This document shows, piece after piece, positions 40,534 to 52,380 of a DNA stretch of 64,000 nt. The stretch's first letter is position 1, and every line of letters starts with the position of its first letter. Origin of the DNA: DP-20 sp964539925. GTDB lineage: Bacteria; Desulfobacterota; Binatia; UBA9968. Both the position numbers and the translations under genes were made by a program. Where the stretch lies: the NCBI GenBank assembly GCA_964539925.1, contig CAZILB010000001.1, positions 1 through 64,000 of the forward strand, written 5' to 3'. The notes below the pieces were generated by a model. That model did not search any database. It was not told where the DNA came from and worked only from the letters and a program-made list of their open reading frames with translations.

Positions 40534-40624
40534 TGGTGCCCGGAGCCGGACTCGAACCGGCACGGACCCTTCCGGGTCCTCGGGATTTTAAGTCCCGTGT
40601 GTCTACCAATTCCACCATCCGGGC
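40534..40624 (-). tRNA. tRNA-Leu (anticodon TAA)
   Basis: This is a class II tRNA of 91 bases with an encoded CCA. The acceptor stem is GCCCGGA/TCCGGGC with discriminator A. The D arm contains GGTGGAATTGGTAGACAC, the anticodon loop CTTAAAA reads TAA, a long variable arm is built from GAGGACCCGGAAGGGTCCG, and the T arm is GGTTCGAGTCC. The long variable arm and discriminator A support leucine. Confidence 0.96.
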
Positions 40625-40892
40625 AGAGGTAATTTCAATAACTTGCCACGCTGTTGGATTCAAGCGGCAGTCCCCATGTTGCGCTCGTCCCACCCGCCGT
40701 TTGCGCATCACTGCCGTTGACATTACGCGCGCGTTGGTGCGCGCTCTGGAGTCGCTGAGATTTCCAGCGTCGAAACGATTGTGAAGAAATGATAGAAATA
40801 GCTACACCCCGCTCACAAAGCACTTCATGACTGGATGAGTTTGCCAGAGATGGAAGTCTGTAACCATACCCCATAAAGGAGCATGCACAGCT

Positions 40893-44522
<3,630 letters not shown>

Positions 44523-44530
44523 GAGGAGCC

Positions 44531-45526
44531 ATGGATCTCAGCACAAATTATCTCGGAATCAGATTGCCGCACCCCCTAGTCCCGGGCGCGTCACCGCTGA
44601 GCGACGATCTCGATACCGTTAAGCAGCTCGAGGACGCGGGTGCCGCCGCGATCGTTTTACGCTCGCTTTTCGAGGAGCAGATCAGCCGCGAACAGGAAGC
44701 GACCCATGATCACTGGGAAAGGCACGACGATGCTTTCGCCGAGGCCATAACGTTCTTTCCGAGCCCCGACTCCTTTGTGCTCGGGCCCGACGAGTACCTC
44801 AATCACGTGCAGCGCGTGAAGCAGGCCGTGCGCATCCCCGTTATCGGCTCGCTCAACGGCATGACTCCAGGCGGCTGGCTCTCCTACGCGCGCCTCATCG
44901 AGCAAGCCGGCGCGGACGCTCTGGAGCTGAACGTCTACCACGCGCCGACCGACTTTGAGAAGAGTGGAAGCGAGGTCGAACGCCAGACCGTCGAGATGGT
45001 TCGCGCAGTGAAACATGGATTGAAAATTCCGCTGGCTGTAAAACTTTCGCCGTTCTTCACCGCCTTCGCCCACTTCGCGCGCCAGCTTGACGGCTCCGGC
45101 GCCGACGGTCTGGTGCTGTTCAACCGGTACTACGATCCCGATATCGACGTGCACGAGCTGAACGTAATTCGTATTTTACAACTTTCGGACTCTTCCGAAC
45201 TGCCCTTGCGCCTGCGCGGCATCGCCGCGCTGGCGGGACGCGTCAAGGCCTCGCTCGCGGTAACCGGCGGGGTTCACACGGCCCTGGACGTTGTCAAATC
45301 CACGATGGCGGGGGCGCACATCACGCAGATGGTGTCGGCGCTGCTTCAGAACGGCCCCGGCCACCTCAAAAAGATCCGCGCCGACCTTGAAGCCTGGATG
45401 GAAGAGAACGAATGGTCCTCACTCAACGAGATGCGCGGCAACCTGAGCCAGGAGCGGATTCCCAACCCCCAGATATACGAGCGCGCCAACTACATGCTGA
45501 TGCTTCAGACCTGGGAACGCCCGTAA
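44531..45526 (+). CDS. Dihydroorotate dehydrogenase-like flavoprotein
   Basis: This 331-residue TIM-barrel flavoprotein resembles class 1 dihydroorotate dehydrogenase. It has an N-terminal TNYLGIRLPHPLVPGASPL, a central DALELNVYHAP, the Lys of VKLSPF and the phosphate-binding VTGGVHTALDVVK. The catalytic loop differs from true PyrD, which usually has Cys or Ser in an NCSCPN-like motif; here the position reads ELNVYH. AGGAGG sits over the nifJ stop and before the ATG, so the pair is translated together. This pairing with nifJ is seen in other anaerobes, but the reaction is unknown. Confidence 0.85.
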   Translation: MDLSTNYLGIRLPHPLVPGASPLSDDLDTVKQLEDAGAAAIVLRSLFEEQISREQEATHDHWERHDDAFAEAITFFPSPDSFVLGPDEYLNHVQRVKQAVRIPVIGSLNGMTPGGWLSYARLIEQAGADALELNVYHAPTDFEKSGSEVERQTVEMVRAVKHGLKIPLAVKLSPFFTAFAHFARQLDGSGADGLVLFNRYYDPDIDVHELNVIRILQLSDSSELPLRLRGIAALAGRVKASLAVTGGVHTALDVVKSTMAGAHITQMVSALLQNGPGHLKKIRADLEAWMEENEWSSLNEMRGNLSQERIPNPQIYERANYMLMLQTWERP

Positions 45527-45592
45527 GGCGCAGCCACGCCGAATGGGATATCGCTCGTCCGAATCGCCGTTGCCGCTTCGGTATTTTACTCC

Positions 45593-45913
45593 TCACTTCG
45601 CGACAGCGACAACCAAGGCAAATAGTGCGATTAGAGCTATGCCAGCTCCCGCCACCAACAAAATCTTAAGGGATTTTTGAACGGTCTGGAGAACCGTCTC
45701 GATCAGTTTCAGTTTGTCGTTTATCTCCTTGTTAACCGTGGCCTGCAACTCTATCGCTTTCTTTAAATCGTCGAGCTGATTCGGATTCCCTGCTCCAGGC
45801 TTTCGAATTGTCTCGATGAGATGGCGAACCTTGTCGACGGAATCATTGACGGCTGGTGTGAGGATTGCCAGCTGCATCAAAAGTTTAGCGATGGATGTGA
45901 TAGGAAATGTCAT
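45593..45913 (-). CDS. Small protein with coiled coil and C-terminal membrane anchor
   Basis: This 106-residue protein has a mildly hydrophobic N-terminus (TSIAKLLMQLAILTPAV), a heptad-rich middle (about residues 30-80) and a single hydrophobic C-terminal helix (SLKILLVAGAGIALIALFAL), giving a tail-anchored topology. The ATG at 45913 is preceded by CAGGAG seven bases away and is preferred to the upstream start at 45940. I do not recognise a family. It lies between the nifJ unit and the P450 gene, convergent with the first and divergent from the second. Confidence 0.65.
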   Translation of the reverse strand: MTFPITSIAKLLMQLAILTPAVNDSVDKVRHLIETIRKPGAGNPNQLDDLKKAIELQATVNKEINDKLKLIETVLQTVQKSLKILLVAGAGIALIALFALVVAVAK

Positions 45914-46189
45914 GACTGATCTCCTGCTGGGTGCGCTCAAAAAGGGGGAAAGGCTGCTTTTCGTTTCGGTCCGCGCCCGCCGGCGCGGGCGCTATGTGCT
46001 CCCGAGTCCGAACTGATTTGCCATGTCCGCTTGCCATTCCGATGGACCGAACGGTCGTTGCGATTCAGAGATTCGCCAAGATCTCCGACCAGTACCCCGC
46101 TCGTTGCTCGACTCACACCTTCTCGCTATGGTGCGTTTGCTGCCGGAATTTAAATACAGTCGTGCTGGTAAGAAGTCCCTTGCTTGGCC

Positions 46190-48043
46190 ATGGTTCTAAC
46201 GGAAGAACAACGCCTGTTACTTAGGCGCAGTTTTATCATCACTCCAGCCGTAATCAATTTCGTGTTGATCGGGGGGATCGCCTGGGTGATCCATCGCGGC
46301 CGCTCGTCGGTGGCGTTATGGGGAGCCGATGGCATGGGCATCGACATCATTTTGACTTCGTTTCTGCTCCCGTTTCTCACTTGTTTAATCGTCATGCCCA
46401 TCGTATGGCGACTGTTCGAGCAAGGGGACCAATCCGCTGTCAGCTGGACGCGTTTTGATTTTTGGTGGTTGGCCTGGTTGCCACAAGGAAAATGGGCGCG
46501 GGCGGTAGAGATCGGGGCGGCAACGGCGCTTGGCGGTAGCGCTATATTGCTAAGTGGCTTAGACCTGCTAAAGATCGAAAACCTTAGCCCAAATGGGGCC
46601 GTCGTTCTCAAAGCCAGCTACGGTGCGGTACTCGCCGGACTGGTTACCCCGTTGCTGGCCCTAGCCTCACTGGCTGATGTTAGCCGGTACTTAAGAGAAA
46701 CGCCAGGGAAAGCCACCGAAGCAATCCCCATTGCCCAACTACCCCCTGGTTCCCAGAAGAGCCACCTGCAAATGATGAAAACCGATATGATCGGTTATAT
46801 AGAACATATCGCGCCACAGGGCAATCTTTTGCGCATCCCCTTGTTCGGCCCGATTTATGGATACTTTATCAACGAACCTGAACTCATACAGGAAGTTTTG
46901 GCCAAACAGGCCAATGCTTTTGAGAAGCCCTTCAACATCAAATATACGGCCAAGGGCATGCGAATTGATAATCTCTTTACCGCCGATGGCGAGCTGTGGC
47001 AGGCGCTGCGTAAGGTCATGCAGCCTGCGTTCCACGCACGCCGCATCGATAATTATGCCCAGATCATGATTGATTACAGCCGACAGAAGATTTCCGCTTG
47101 GCGCGACGGGCAGCGCATCGATGTTCCAGCCGAGATGATGGACCTGACGCTGGGGATTACCACGCGGGCTCTCTTTGGCAAAGACATGCGGGGTGACGAT
47201 GCGGCGCGGGCCATAGTCCGGTTCATCGAACTCTTTTACAACCGTATCTCAGGCTTACCCGTCCCGGCATGGTTGCCCACAAAGGTTAATCGCGAGATGA
47301 GACGGCAAATCGCCATTATCGAAGCCTGGTTAAGCCCCATGATTGCAGAGCGCAAGGCCGAGAGCCGTTCTTATGGCGATGTGCTCTCCATGCTGATCGA
47401 AGCACAGAAATCAGACAGTACCGGCTTGCTTACGGACCGCCAGGTGCGCACAGAAATCATGAATCTCTTTGCAGCCGGTTATGAGGTTGTGGCCCACACG
47501 TTAGCGTTCACCCTTTACCTCGTTTCAAAAAATCCAGCGGTTAACGACCGCATGCAAACCGAGTTGGACTTGGTTTTCGGCCGCGAGCCAATCTCGTTGG
47601 ATGGCGTGGGACAGCTCAAATATTTGGAGATGGTCCTCAAGGAATCGATGCGCTTGTTACCAGTAACCACGGTTGTGTCACGGCAAACGGCTGCCAAAGC
47701 GGAACTGAAAGGCTACACCTTACCCAAAAGACGCCTGGTTCTTTTGTCGCCGTGGGTGTTACAGCGAAATGAAGCTTATTTTCCTGAACCACTTACTTTC
47801 CAACCGGAACGTTTTGATCCCGAAAATGGCCAGGAAATCAAGAAATACGCTTACTTGCCGTTTTCCACCGGACCGCGTATCTGCATCGGCAATGCCTTTG
47901 CGATGATGCAAATGAAGATCAATCTGGCGACGATTTGGCAGCGATATCGTCTTACCCATGCACCAGACCATACGTTTGAGCCGTTTTATGCCTTCAACAC
48001 GCGACCTAAAAACGGTCTGCCGATGATCGTGCATCAACGATAA
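46190..48043 (+). CDS. Cytochrome P450 fused to an N-terminal membrane domain
   Basis: This protein of about 617 residues has two parts. Residues 1-175 hold about four hydrophobic segments (near 14-34, 52-72, 105-125 and 141-163) and match nothing I know. Residues from about 195 form a P450 with the helix-K motif KESMR (ExxR at 485-488), QPERF, and the heme loop PFSTGPRICIG with the thiolate Cys565. In the I helix the usual AGx(E/D)TT reads AGYEVV, so the acid is kept but the oxygen-activating Thr is Val. GC is visibly lower (about half) than in neighbouring genes, hinting at transfer. No reductase or ferredoxin gene is adjacent. Confidence 0.9.
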   Translation: MVLTEEQRLLLRRSFIITPAVINFVLIGGIAWVIHRGRSSVALWGADGMGIDIILTSFLLPFLTCLIVMPIVWRLFEQGDQSAVSWTRFDFWWLAWLPQGKWARAVEIGAATALGGSAILLSGLDLLKIENLSPNGAVVLKASYGAVLAGLVTPLLALASLADVSRYLRETPGKATEAIPIAQLPPGSQKSHLQMMKTDMIGYIEHIAPQGNLLRIPLFGPIYGYFINEPELIQEVLAKQANAFEKPFNIKYTAKGMRIDNLFTADGELWQALRKVMQPAFHARRIDNYAQIMIDYSRQKISAWRDGQRIDVPAEMMDLTLGITTRALFGKDMRGDDAARAIVRFIELFYNRISGLPVPAWLPTKVNREMRRQIAIIEAWLSPMIAERKAESRSYGDVLSMLIEAQKSDSTGLLTDRQVRTEIMNLFAAGYEVVAHTLAFTLYLVSKNPAVNDRMQTELDLVFGREPISLDGVGQLKYLEMVLKESMRLLPVTTVVSRQTAAKAELKGYTLPKRRLVLLSPWVLQRNEAYFPEPLTFQPERFDPENGQEIKKYAYLPFSTGPRICIGNAFAMMQMKINLATIWQRYRLTHAPDHTFEPFYAFNTRPKNGLPMIVHQR

Positions 48044-48363
48044 CCGGCTTTCAGGATTTCAGGACCCGGCCTTTCAGTTCATTGAACACGTCGATTGGCT
48101 CCTGCGTTCGCTGTGGACGTGGTTTTTGCTGATCAGTCGAACCACTAAATTCCTCGTAGCCCCTTCGCTACGCAGGCGTACGAAGAGGGTTGGATCAGCG
48201 CCGACGGGGCTATCAGTCTATGACCCGCCGGGACAGAGCAAAGCGCAAGGGAATGCTATTCGCATCGAAGGGGCGGCTGGCTTGGCGTGGCGCCGAAAGT
48301 TTGGTGGCGAAGTCAGTAAATTAACCGGACAGGGCCACCACTGACATATCAAACAACCAACGC
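48044..48363. other. Spacer after the P450 gene
   Basis: No supported gene lies in these 320 bases. A plus-strand frame of 72 codons (48126-48344) has no ribosome site and low-complexity content. The only structured element is the palindrome at 48161-48189. Confidence 0.4.
48161..48189. repeat. Near-perfect palindrome downstream of the P450 gene
   Basis: CTTCG-c-TACGC-ag-GCGTA-CGAAG forms a 10-bp stem with one bulged base and a two-base loop, 118 bases after the P450 stop. There is no T-run, so it is more like an extragenic palindromic repeat than an intrinsic terminator. Confidence 0.4.
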
Positions 48364-48546
48364 CTAGCGCGTCGATTGGCGGGTTCGATGGACCTCGATT
48401 TCGTTGCGCGCCGCGCTTTCTATGAGCAACTTGCTCCGCAAATCCGCCGTCCTCAAAGCTTCTTCGAGTTTATGCTTCCTTTCGTTTACTTCGATCATCT
48501 CTCTTAAAAGCCTCGCTTGGAGTTCCCTGTCAGGCACTGTCTGCAT
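48364..48546 (-). CDS. Small charged helical protein, 60 aa
   Basis: The 60-residue product is almost entirely predicted helix with a heptad-like pattern (LLREMIEVNERKHKLEEALR) and many Glu, Arg and Lys residues. There is no signal peptide or membrane segment. The start ATG is preceded by AGGAGGGG five bases away, one of the strongest ribosome sites in the window, which is the main reason for calling it. Function is unknown, and neighbours on both sides are non-coding. Confidence 0.55.
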   Translation of the reverse strand: MQTVPDRELQARLLREMIEVNERKHKLEEALRTADLRSKLLIESAARNEIEVHRTRQSTR

Positions 48547-48968
48547 ATAGCCCCTCCTGTCGGACAGTGACCCTGCTTAAGCAATAAGCAGTCCATCGGG
48601 TAAGGCCTGGAATTCTCGACAATTTTGTGTGACAAGTGACTGTCAACGGACTGTCTACTTGTCAATCCGCGACAGGACTGACATAGACCAGGCCGGTGGG
48701 CATATACCGTGGCTGAGCGTCACCGAGCCTCACCAGTCATCACCGGGTCGCCCACGCTAAGCCTCAACGGCTTCACCGTTTTTCGCCGGCAGCGCCGGCT
48801 AAGCCTCTAAACGACGCCCGTATCGTAAACTTACATCAAGGAATTAACCCTAAACCGACAATAATCCAGCGCCCGAATTGGCTTTTTGCATCTGAGAACC
48901 GGCGTATTTTTGTGGTCTGAATGTTTCACGATCGGTGACCTTTTGGTGGCGACGGAATAACATTTGCG

Positions 48969-49068
48969 NNNNNNNNNNNNNNNNNNNNNNNNNNNNNNNN
49001 NNNNNNNNNNNNNNNNNNNNNNNNNNNNNNNNNNNNNNNNNNNNNNNNNNNNNNNNNNNNNNNNNNNN
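48969..49068. other. Assembly gap (100 Ns)
   Basis: A run of exactly 100 N bases marks a scaffold join of unknown true length. Gene order across it is inferred by the assembler, not read. Confidence 1.
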
Positions 49069-49137
49069 AAGCGTCGGTTAAAGCGGTCTGTAAGAGTTGA
49101 CTTTTCAGATCGTTCGCACAAATTTTTTCGGGGAAAT

Positions 49138-49167
49138 GCGAGGGCCTCTTCGACGAGAGGCCCTCGC
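49138..49167 (-). terminator. Hairpin downstream of hppA
   Basis: GCGAGGGCCTCT / AGAGGCCCTCGC is a perfect 12-bp stem with a six-base loop, located 18 bases beyond the hppA stop. On the minus strand only a short broken T-run (ATTTCC) follows, so it is a probable but not textbook terminator. Confidence 0.6.
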
Positions 49168-49184
49168 TGAAGATAAAAACTCGA

Positions 49185-51308
49185 TTAAATAAACAACGGC
49201 ACCATGACCAGCGTGATCGTGGCCAAGAGTTTGATCAATACGTGCAAACTCGGGCCGGCGGTGTCTTTGAACGGATCGCCGACGGTGTCGCCGACCACGG
49301 CTGCTTTGTGGGTCTCGGAACCCTTGCCGCCGTAGGCGCCGGTTTCGATGAATTTCTTGGCATTGTCCCAGGCGCCGCCGCTGTTGTTGAGAAAGGTCGC
49401 CATCAAAATCCCCGCGATGGTGCCGACCATGAGGAAAGCGGCGACCACTTCGGCGCCGATGCCGAACATTCTGAAGATCACTCCCACCGCCACGGGCGTG
49501 AGAACCGCGATCGCTCCCGGCAGGATCATCTCTTTCAGTGCGCCGGCGGTGACGATGTCGACGCACCGAGCGTAGTCGGGCTTGGAGGTTCCCTGAAGAA
49601 TTCCTGGGTTTTCCCTAAACTGCCGGCGCACTTCATTGATGACATAGTAGGCGGCCTTGCCCACGGCGCGGATCGCCAGGGCGGAAAAGAGAAAAACCAG
49701 CATCGCGCCCAGGAGGCCGCCGACGAAAACTTCCGGCTTGGCGATGTTGACCGATTCCAGCGTGGCGCCGTAGTGGTGCACCTCGTCGAGGTAGGCGGAA
49801 AAAAGCAAAAACGCCGCGAGCGCCGCCGAGCCGATGGCATATCCCTTGGTCAACGCTTTGGTGGTGTTGCCGACGGCGTCGAGCCGATCGGTCTTGTGGC
49901 GTACTTCTTCGGGTTGGCCGCTCATCTCAATAATGCCGCCGGCGTTATCGGTGATCGGACCGAAAGTATCCATCGCCAAGATATAGGCCGCGGTTCCCAA
50001 CATGCCCATGGTGGCGACGGCCGTGCCGAACAGTCCGGCGTTGGGCACGCCGCTGGCCGCGCCGAGATAATACGCGCTGAGAATGGCGACCGAAATCACG
50101 ATAACCGGGACGGCCGTACATTCGAGGCCGACCGCGATACCGGTAATGATATTGGTCGCCGGACCGGTCTGCGAAGCTTCGGCGATCGCTTTCACAGGGC
50201 GGTATTTGTACTCGGTGTAATATTGGGTGATGTAGACGAAGGCCTGCGCCATCAAAATACCGATGACGCCGCAAAAGAAAAAGTAGATCCAGGCCGAAGT
50301 GGCTTCCGGATGGGCTAGCGGATCCACGGAGAGGAGCCATTTGGAAGAAATTAATAAACCGACGATCGCGAGCGCGCTGGTGACGTAATAGCCCCGGTTG
50401 AGGGCTGCCATCGGATCTTCGTTTTCCTTGCACTTGACGATCATGACCCCGACGATGGAGGCCACCAGGCCGAATGCGCGTGCGACCAGCGGGAACAATA
50501 TGCCCTTCAAGCCAAAGAAGGGATACAAGCCGACGGCGAGAATCATCGCGCCGATATTTTCCGCCGCCGTGGACTCGAACAAATCCGCGCCGCGGCCGGC
50601 GCAGTCGCCGACGTTGTCGCCGACCAGGTCCGCGATGACCGCCGGGTTGCGGGGATCGTCCTCCGGAATACCGGCTTCGACTTTGCCGACGAGGTCGGCG
50701 CCGACATCCGCTGCTTTGGTGTAAATACCGCCGCCGAGCTGGGCAAATAGCGCCACGAAAGAGGCCCCGAAGCCGTAACCCACGATGGTAAAAGGAATCT
50801 TTTGGGGATCATGGCCCAACGCTTCCAGCAGCCAGTAAAGTCCGCCGACGCCGAGCAGGCTCATGGCGACGACGAACAGGCCGGAAACCGCGCCGCCGCG
50901 CAAGGCAATTTGCAAGCCGGCATTGAGGCTCGACCGCACCGCCGCCGCGGTGCGAATGTTGGCGCGGATCGAAACCCACATGCCGACGTAACCCGCAACC
51001 ACTGAACAAAGCGCGCCGAGAACGAACGACAGCGTGGTCCAAAAGGCCATCTGAATGGGCGGCATGGGATCGGCGGGACTGGGCGTGCGGGCAAAAGTGT
51101 AGAGCAGAAAAATTACCAACGCGAGCAGCGCCGACAAACCGATGATGGTTCCGTTTTGGCGCGCGAGAAACGCCTCGGCGCCCTCCTTGATCGCATTGGA
51201 GATCTCCTGCATCTTTTCCGTGCCGCTGTCCTGCTGAATCACGTAGCGGGCCAGATAGACCGCAAAGACCAACGACAGAACGCTAATCACCATAACGAAC
51301 CAGATCAT
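49185..51308 (-). CDS. hppA: Membrane-bound proton-translocating pyrophosphatase (K+-independent type)
   Basis: This 707-residue pump couples pyrophosphate hydrolysis to proton export across the inner membrane, with about 16 transmembrane helices. The catalytic loops are intact: DVGADLVGKVEAGIPEDDPR, VGDNVGDCAGRGADLFES and the C-terminal VVGDTVGDPFKDTAGPS. In the segment that decides potassium dependence the sequence reads GNTTKALTKG; Lys at that position is diagnostic of the potassium-independent class. The ATG shares one base with the tatC stop (TAATG), and GAGGAGG inside tatC serves as ribosome site. Confidence 0.96.
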   Translation of the reverse strand: MIWFVMVISVLSLVFAVYLARYVIQQDSGTEKMQEISNAIKEGAEAFLARQNGTIIGLSALLALVIFLLYTFARTPSPADPMPPIQMAFWTTLSFVLGALCSVVAGYVGMWVSIRANIRTAAAVRSSLNAGLQIALRGGAVSGLFVVAMSLLGVGGLYWLLEALGHDPQKIPFTIVGYGFGASFVALFAQLGGGIYTKAADVGADLVGKVEAGIPEDDPRNPAVIADLVGDNVGDCAGRGADLFESTAAENIGAMILAVGLYPFFGLKGILFPLVARAFGLVASIVGVMIVKCKENEDPMAALNRGYYVTSALAIVGLLISSKWLLSVDPLAHPEATSAWIYFFFCGVIGILMAQAFVYITQYYTEYKYRPVKAIAEASQTGPATNIITGIAVGLECTAVPVIVISVAILSAYYLGAASGVPNAGLFGTAVATMGMLGTAAYILAMDTFGPITDNAGGIIEMSGQPEEVRHKTDRLDAVGNTTKALTKGYAIGSAALAAFLLFSAYLDEVHHYGATLESVNIAKPEVFVGGLLGAMLVFLFSALAIRAVGKAAYYVINEVRRQFRENPGILQGTSKPDYARCVDIVTAGALKEMILPGAIAVLTPVAVGVIFRMFGIGAEVVAAFLMVGTIAGILMATFLNNSGGAWDNAKKFIETGAYGGKGSETHKAAVVGDTVGDPFKDTAGPSLHVLIKLLATITLVMVPLFI

Positions 51309-52075
51309 TACTCCTCCTCATCCCTGATACTTTGATGGCTGTCACTATCATCATCCCTGCGCCACAGATAGGCGACGCCGATGCTGACGCCATAGAGCAG
51401 CAACATCGGCAACGCCAGCAAACTCTGATTGATGACATCGGGCGTCGGCGTCAGCATGGCCGCAATCACGAAAATCGCCACCACCGCATAGCGAAACGTC
51501 CGCAACATGAAACGGTAATTCCACACGCCGATGCGCACCAGAAAGAACGAAAGCACCGGCAACTCGAACGTTACCCCAAAAACCAAAACCATGCGAAAAA
51601 AAAAGGTGAAATAGTCACCTATTCGGATAGCCGGATCCACCCCAAGGTGATCGTACTGTTCGATGAAATAACCGAACGCGACCGGGAGCACCACTCGATA
51701 ACAGAAATACGCCCCGCTCAGGAAAAAAAAAGTCGCGCACAAAACAAACGGGATCACCCAGCGTCTTTCCCGGTGCGTCAAGCCGGGAGCGACAAAGCGC
51801 CAGATCTGAAAAAAAATGTACGGGCAGGAAAACAGCACGCCCGCAGCCAGGGCGATTTTGATTTCAACGAAAAACGCCTCGGTTACGCCGGTTCCGATGA
51901 GATTCTGCCCTGGCCGCAAATTCCGCCGCAGCGGCGCCACGACAAATTCAAAGATCGCGTCTGAGAAAAAGTAACAAACCGCCGCAGCCAGGACCACGGC
52001 CGACGCTGATTTGACCAAACACCAGCGGAGATCTTCCAGATGCTCCGTCAGCGTCATTAGATAATTGTTGGCCAC
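51308..52075 (-). CDS. tatC: Sec-independent protein translocase TatC
   Basis: TatC is the receptor subunit of the twin-arginine translocase, which exports folded proteins. The 255-residue protein has six hydrophobic segments and the family motifs LTEHLEDLRWCL near the N-terminus, a periplasmic loop including EAFFVEIKIAL, then FVAPGLTHRERRW and GVTFELPVLSFFL. The charged C-terminal tail overlaps the start of hppA. No tatA or tatB gene is visible in the window. Confidence 0.95.
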   Translation of the reverse strand: MANNYLMTLTEHLEDLRWCLVKSASAVVLAAAVCYFFSDAIFEFVVAPLRRNLRPGQNLIGTGVTEAFFVEIKIALAAGVLFSCPYIFFQIWRFVAPGLTHRERRWVIPFVLCATFFFLSGAYFCYRVVLPVAFGYFIEQYDHLGVDPAIRIGDYFTFFFRMVLVFGVTFELPVLSFFLVRIGVWNYRFMLRTFRYAVVAIFVIAAMLTPTPDVINQSLLALPMLLLYGVSIGVAYLWRRDDDSDSHQSIRDEEE

Positions 52076-52102
52076 AATCCGCTATCACAGACCGAAGCTA
52101 TA

Positions 52103-52137
52103 AAAAAGGGGAAGGTGATAAAACCCTTCCCCTTTTT
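52103..52137. terminator. Bidirectional intrinsic terminator
   Basis: AAAAAGGGGAAGG pairs with CCTTCCCCTTTTT across a nine-base loop, with A and T runs built into both ends of the stem. It lies between the small lipoprotein gene and tatC on the minus strand, so it ends the lipoprotein transcript and leaves tatC to its own promoter. Confidence 0.8.
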
Positions 52138-52173
52138 CGGCTGCCCTGAACCCGATGAAGGTCAACTCACAAA

Positions 52174-52380
52174 TTAGTTGGTTTTTTCTTCCTCTTTTTT
52201 TTCAGGCTCGGGGGCTGCCTCCTTCATAGGCTCAGCTGCCGGGGCCTCTGGCGCTGGCGCTGGCTCCGCTGCTGGTGGCGGCGGCGGCGGAGCGGGCTCC
52301 TCTTTCCTACCGCAACCGACAATCGTTAGAGTTAAAGCGAACAGGGTAACTACCGATAATGACATCCATTTCTTTCGCAT
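52174..52380 (-). CDS. Small Pro/Ala/Glu-rich lipoprotein, 68 aa
   Basis: This is a 68-residue lipoprotein precursor: a basic start (MRKKW), a hydrophobic stretch and a lipobox ending TIVGC, giving a mature protein of about 46 residues. The mature part is pure low complexity: Pro-rich, then alternating Ala, Pro and Glu, then a Lys/Glu tail. The ribosome site AAAGGAGGTGA is a complete match to the anti-Shine-Dalgarno, so high expression is likely. Such short lipoproteins can act as envelope spacers, but this is a guess. An intrinsic terminator follows the gene. Confidence 0.78.
   Translation of the reverse strand: MRKKWMSLSVVTLFALTLTIVGCGRKEEPAPPPPPPAAEPAPAPEAPAAEPMKEAAPEPEKKEEEKTN

Larger units (their letters stand above)
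48547..49184. other. Non-coding region with IS-end-like repeats and assembly gap
   Basis: This 638-base stretch holds no gene I can support. At 48631-48663 a 7-bp inverted repeat (GACAAGT / ACTTGTC) encloses two direct copies of GACTGTC, an arrangement like transposase-binding sites at an insertion-sequence end. Repeated TCACC words follow near 48719-48746. The 100-N gap at 48969-49068 interrupts the region, as often happens at repeated elements. No transposase fragment is readable on either side of the gap. Confidence 0.35.

Noticed and set aside
48126..48344. A 72-codon plus-strand frame after the P450 gene
   Set aside because: It has no ribosome site, starts amid a palindrome and has no recognisable sequence.
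48719..48746. Repeated TCACC words that might suggest a direct-repeat array
   Set aside because: There are only a few short copies with irregular spacing and no spacers, so it is neither a CRISPR nor a tandem repeat.
48831..49121. A minus-strand frame spanning the N gap
   Set aside because: About a third of its codons are unknown bases, and the readable parts on each side match nothing.
49242..50318. A 358-codon plus-strand frame opposite hppA
   Set aside because: It is antisense to conserved pyrophosphatase helices and very rich in His, Arg and Asp, as expected of a shadow.
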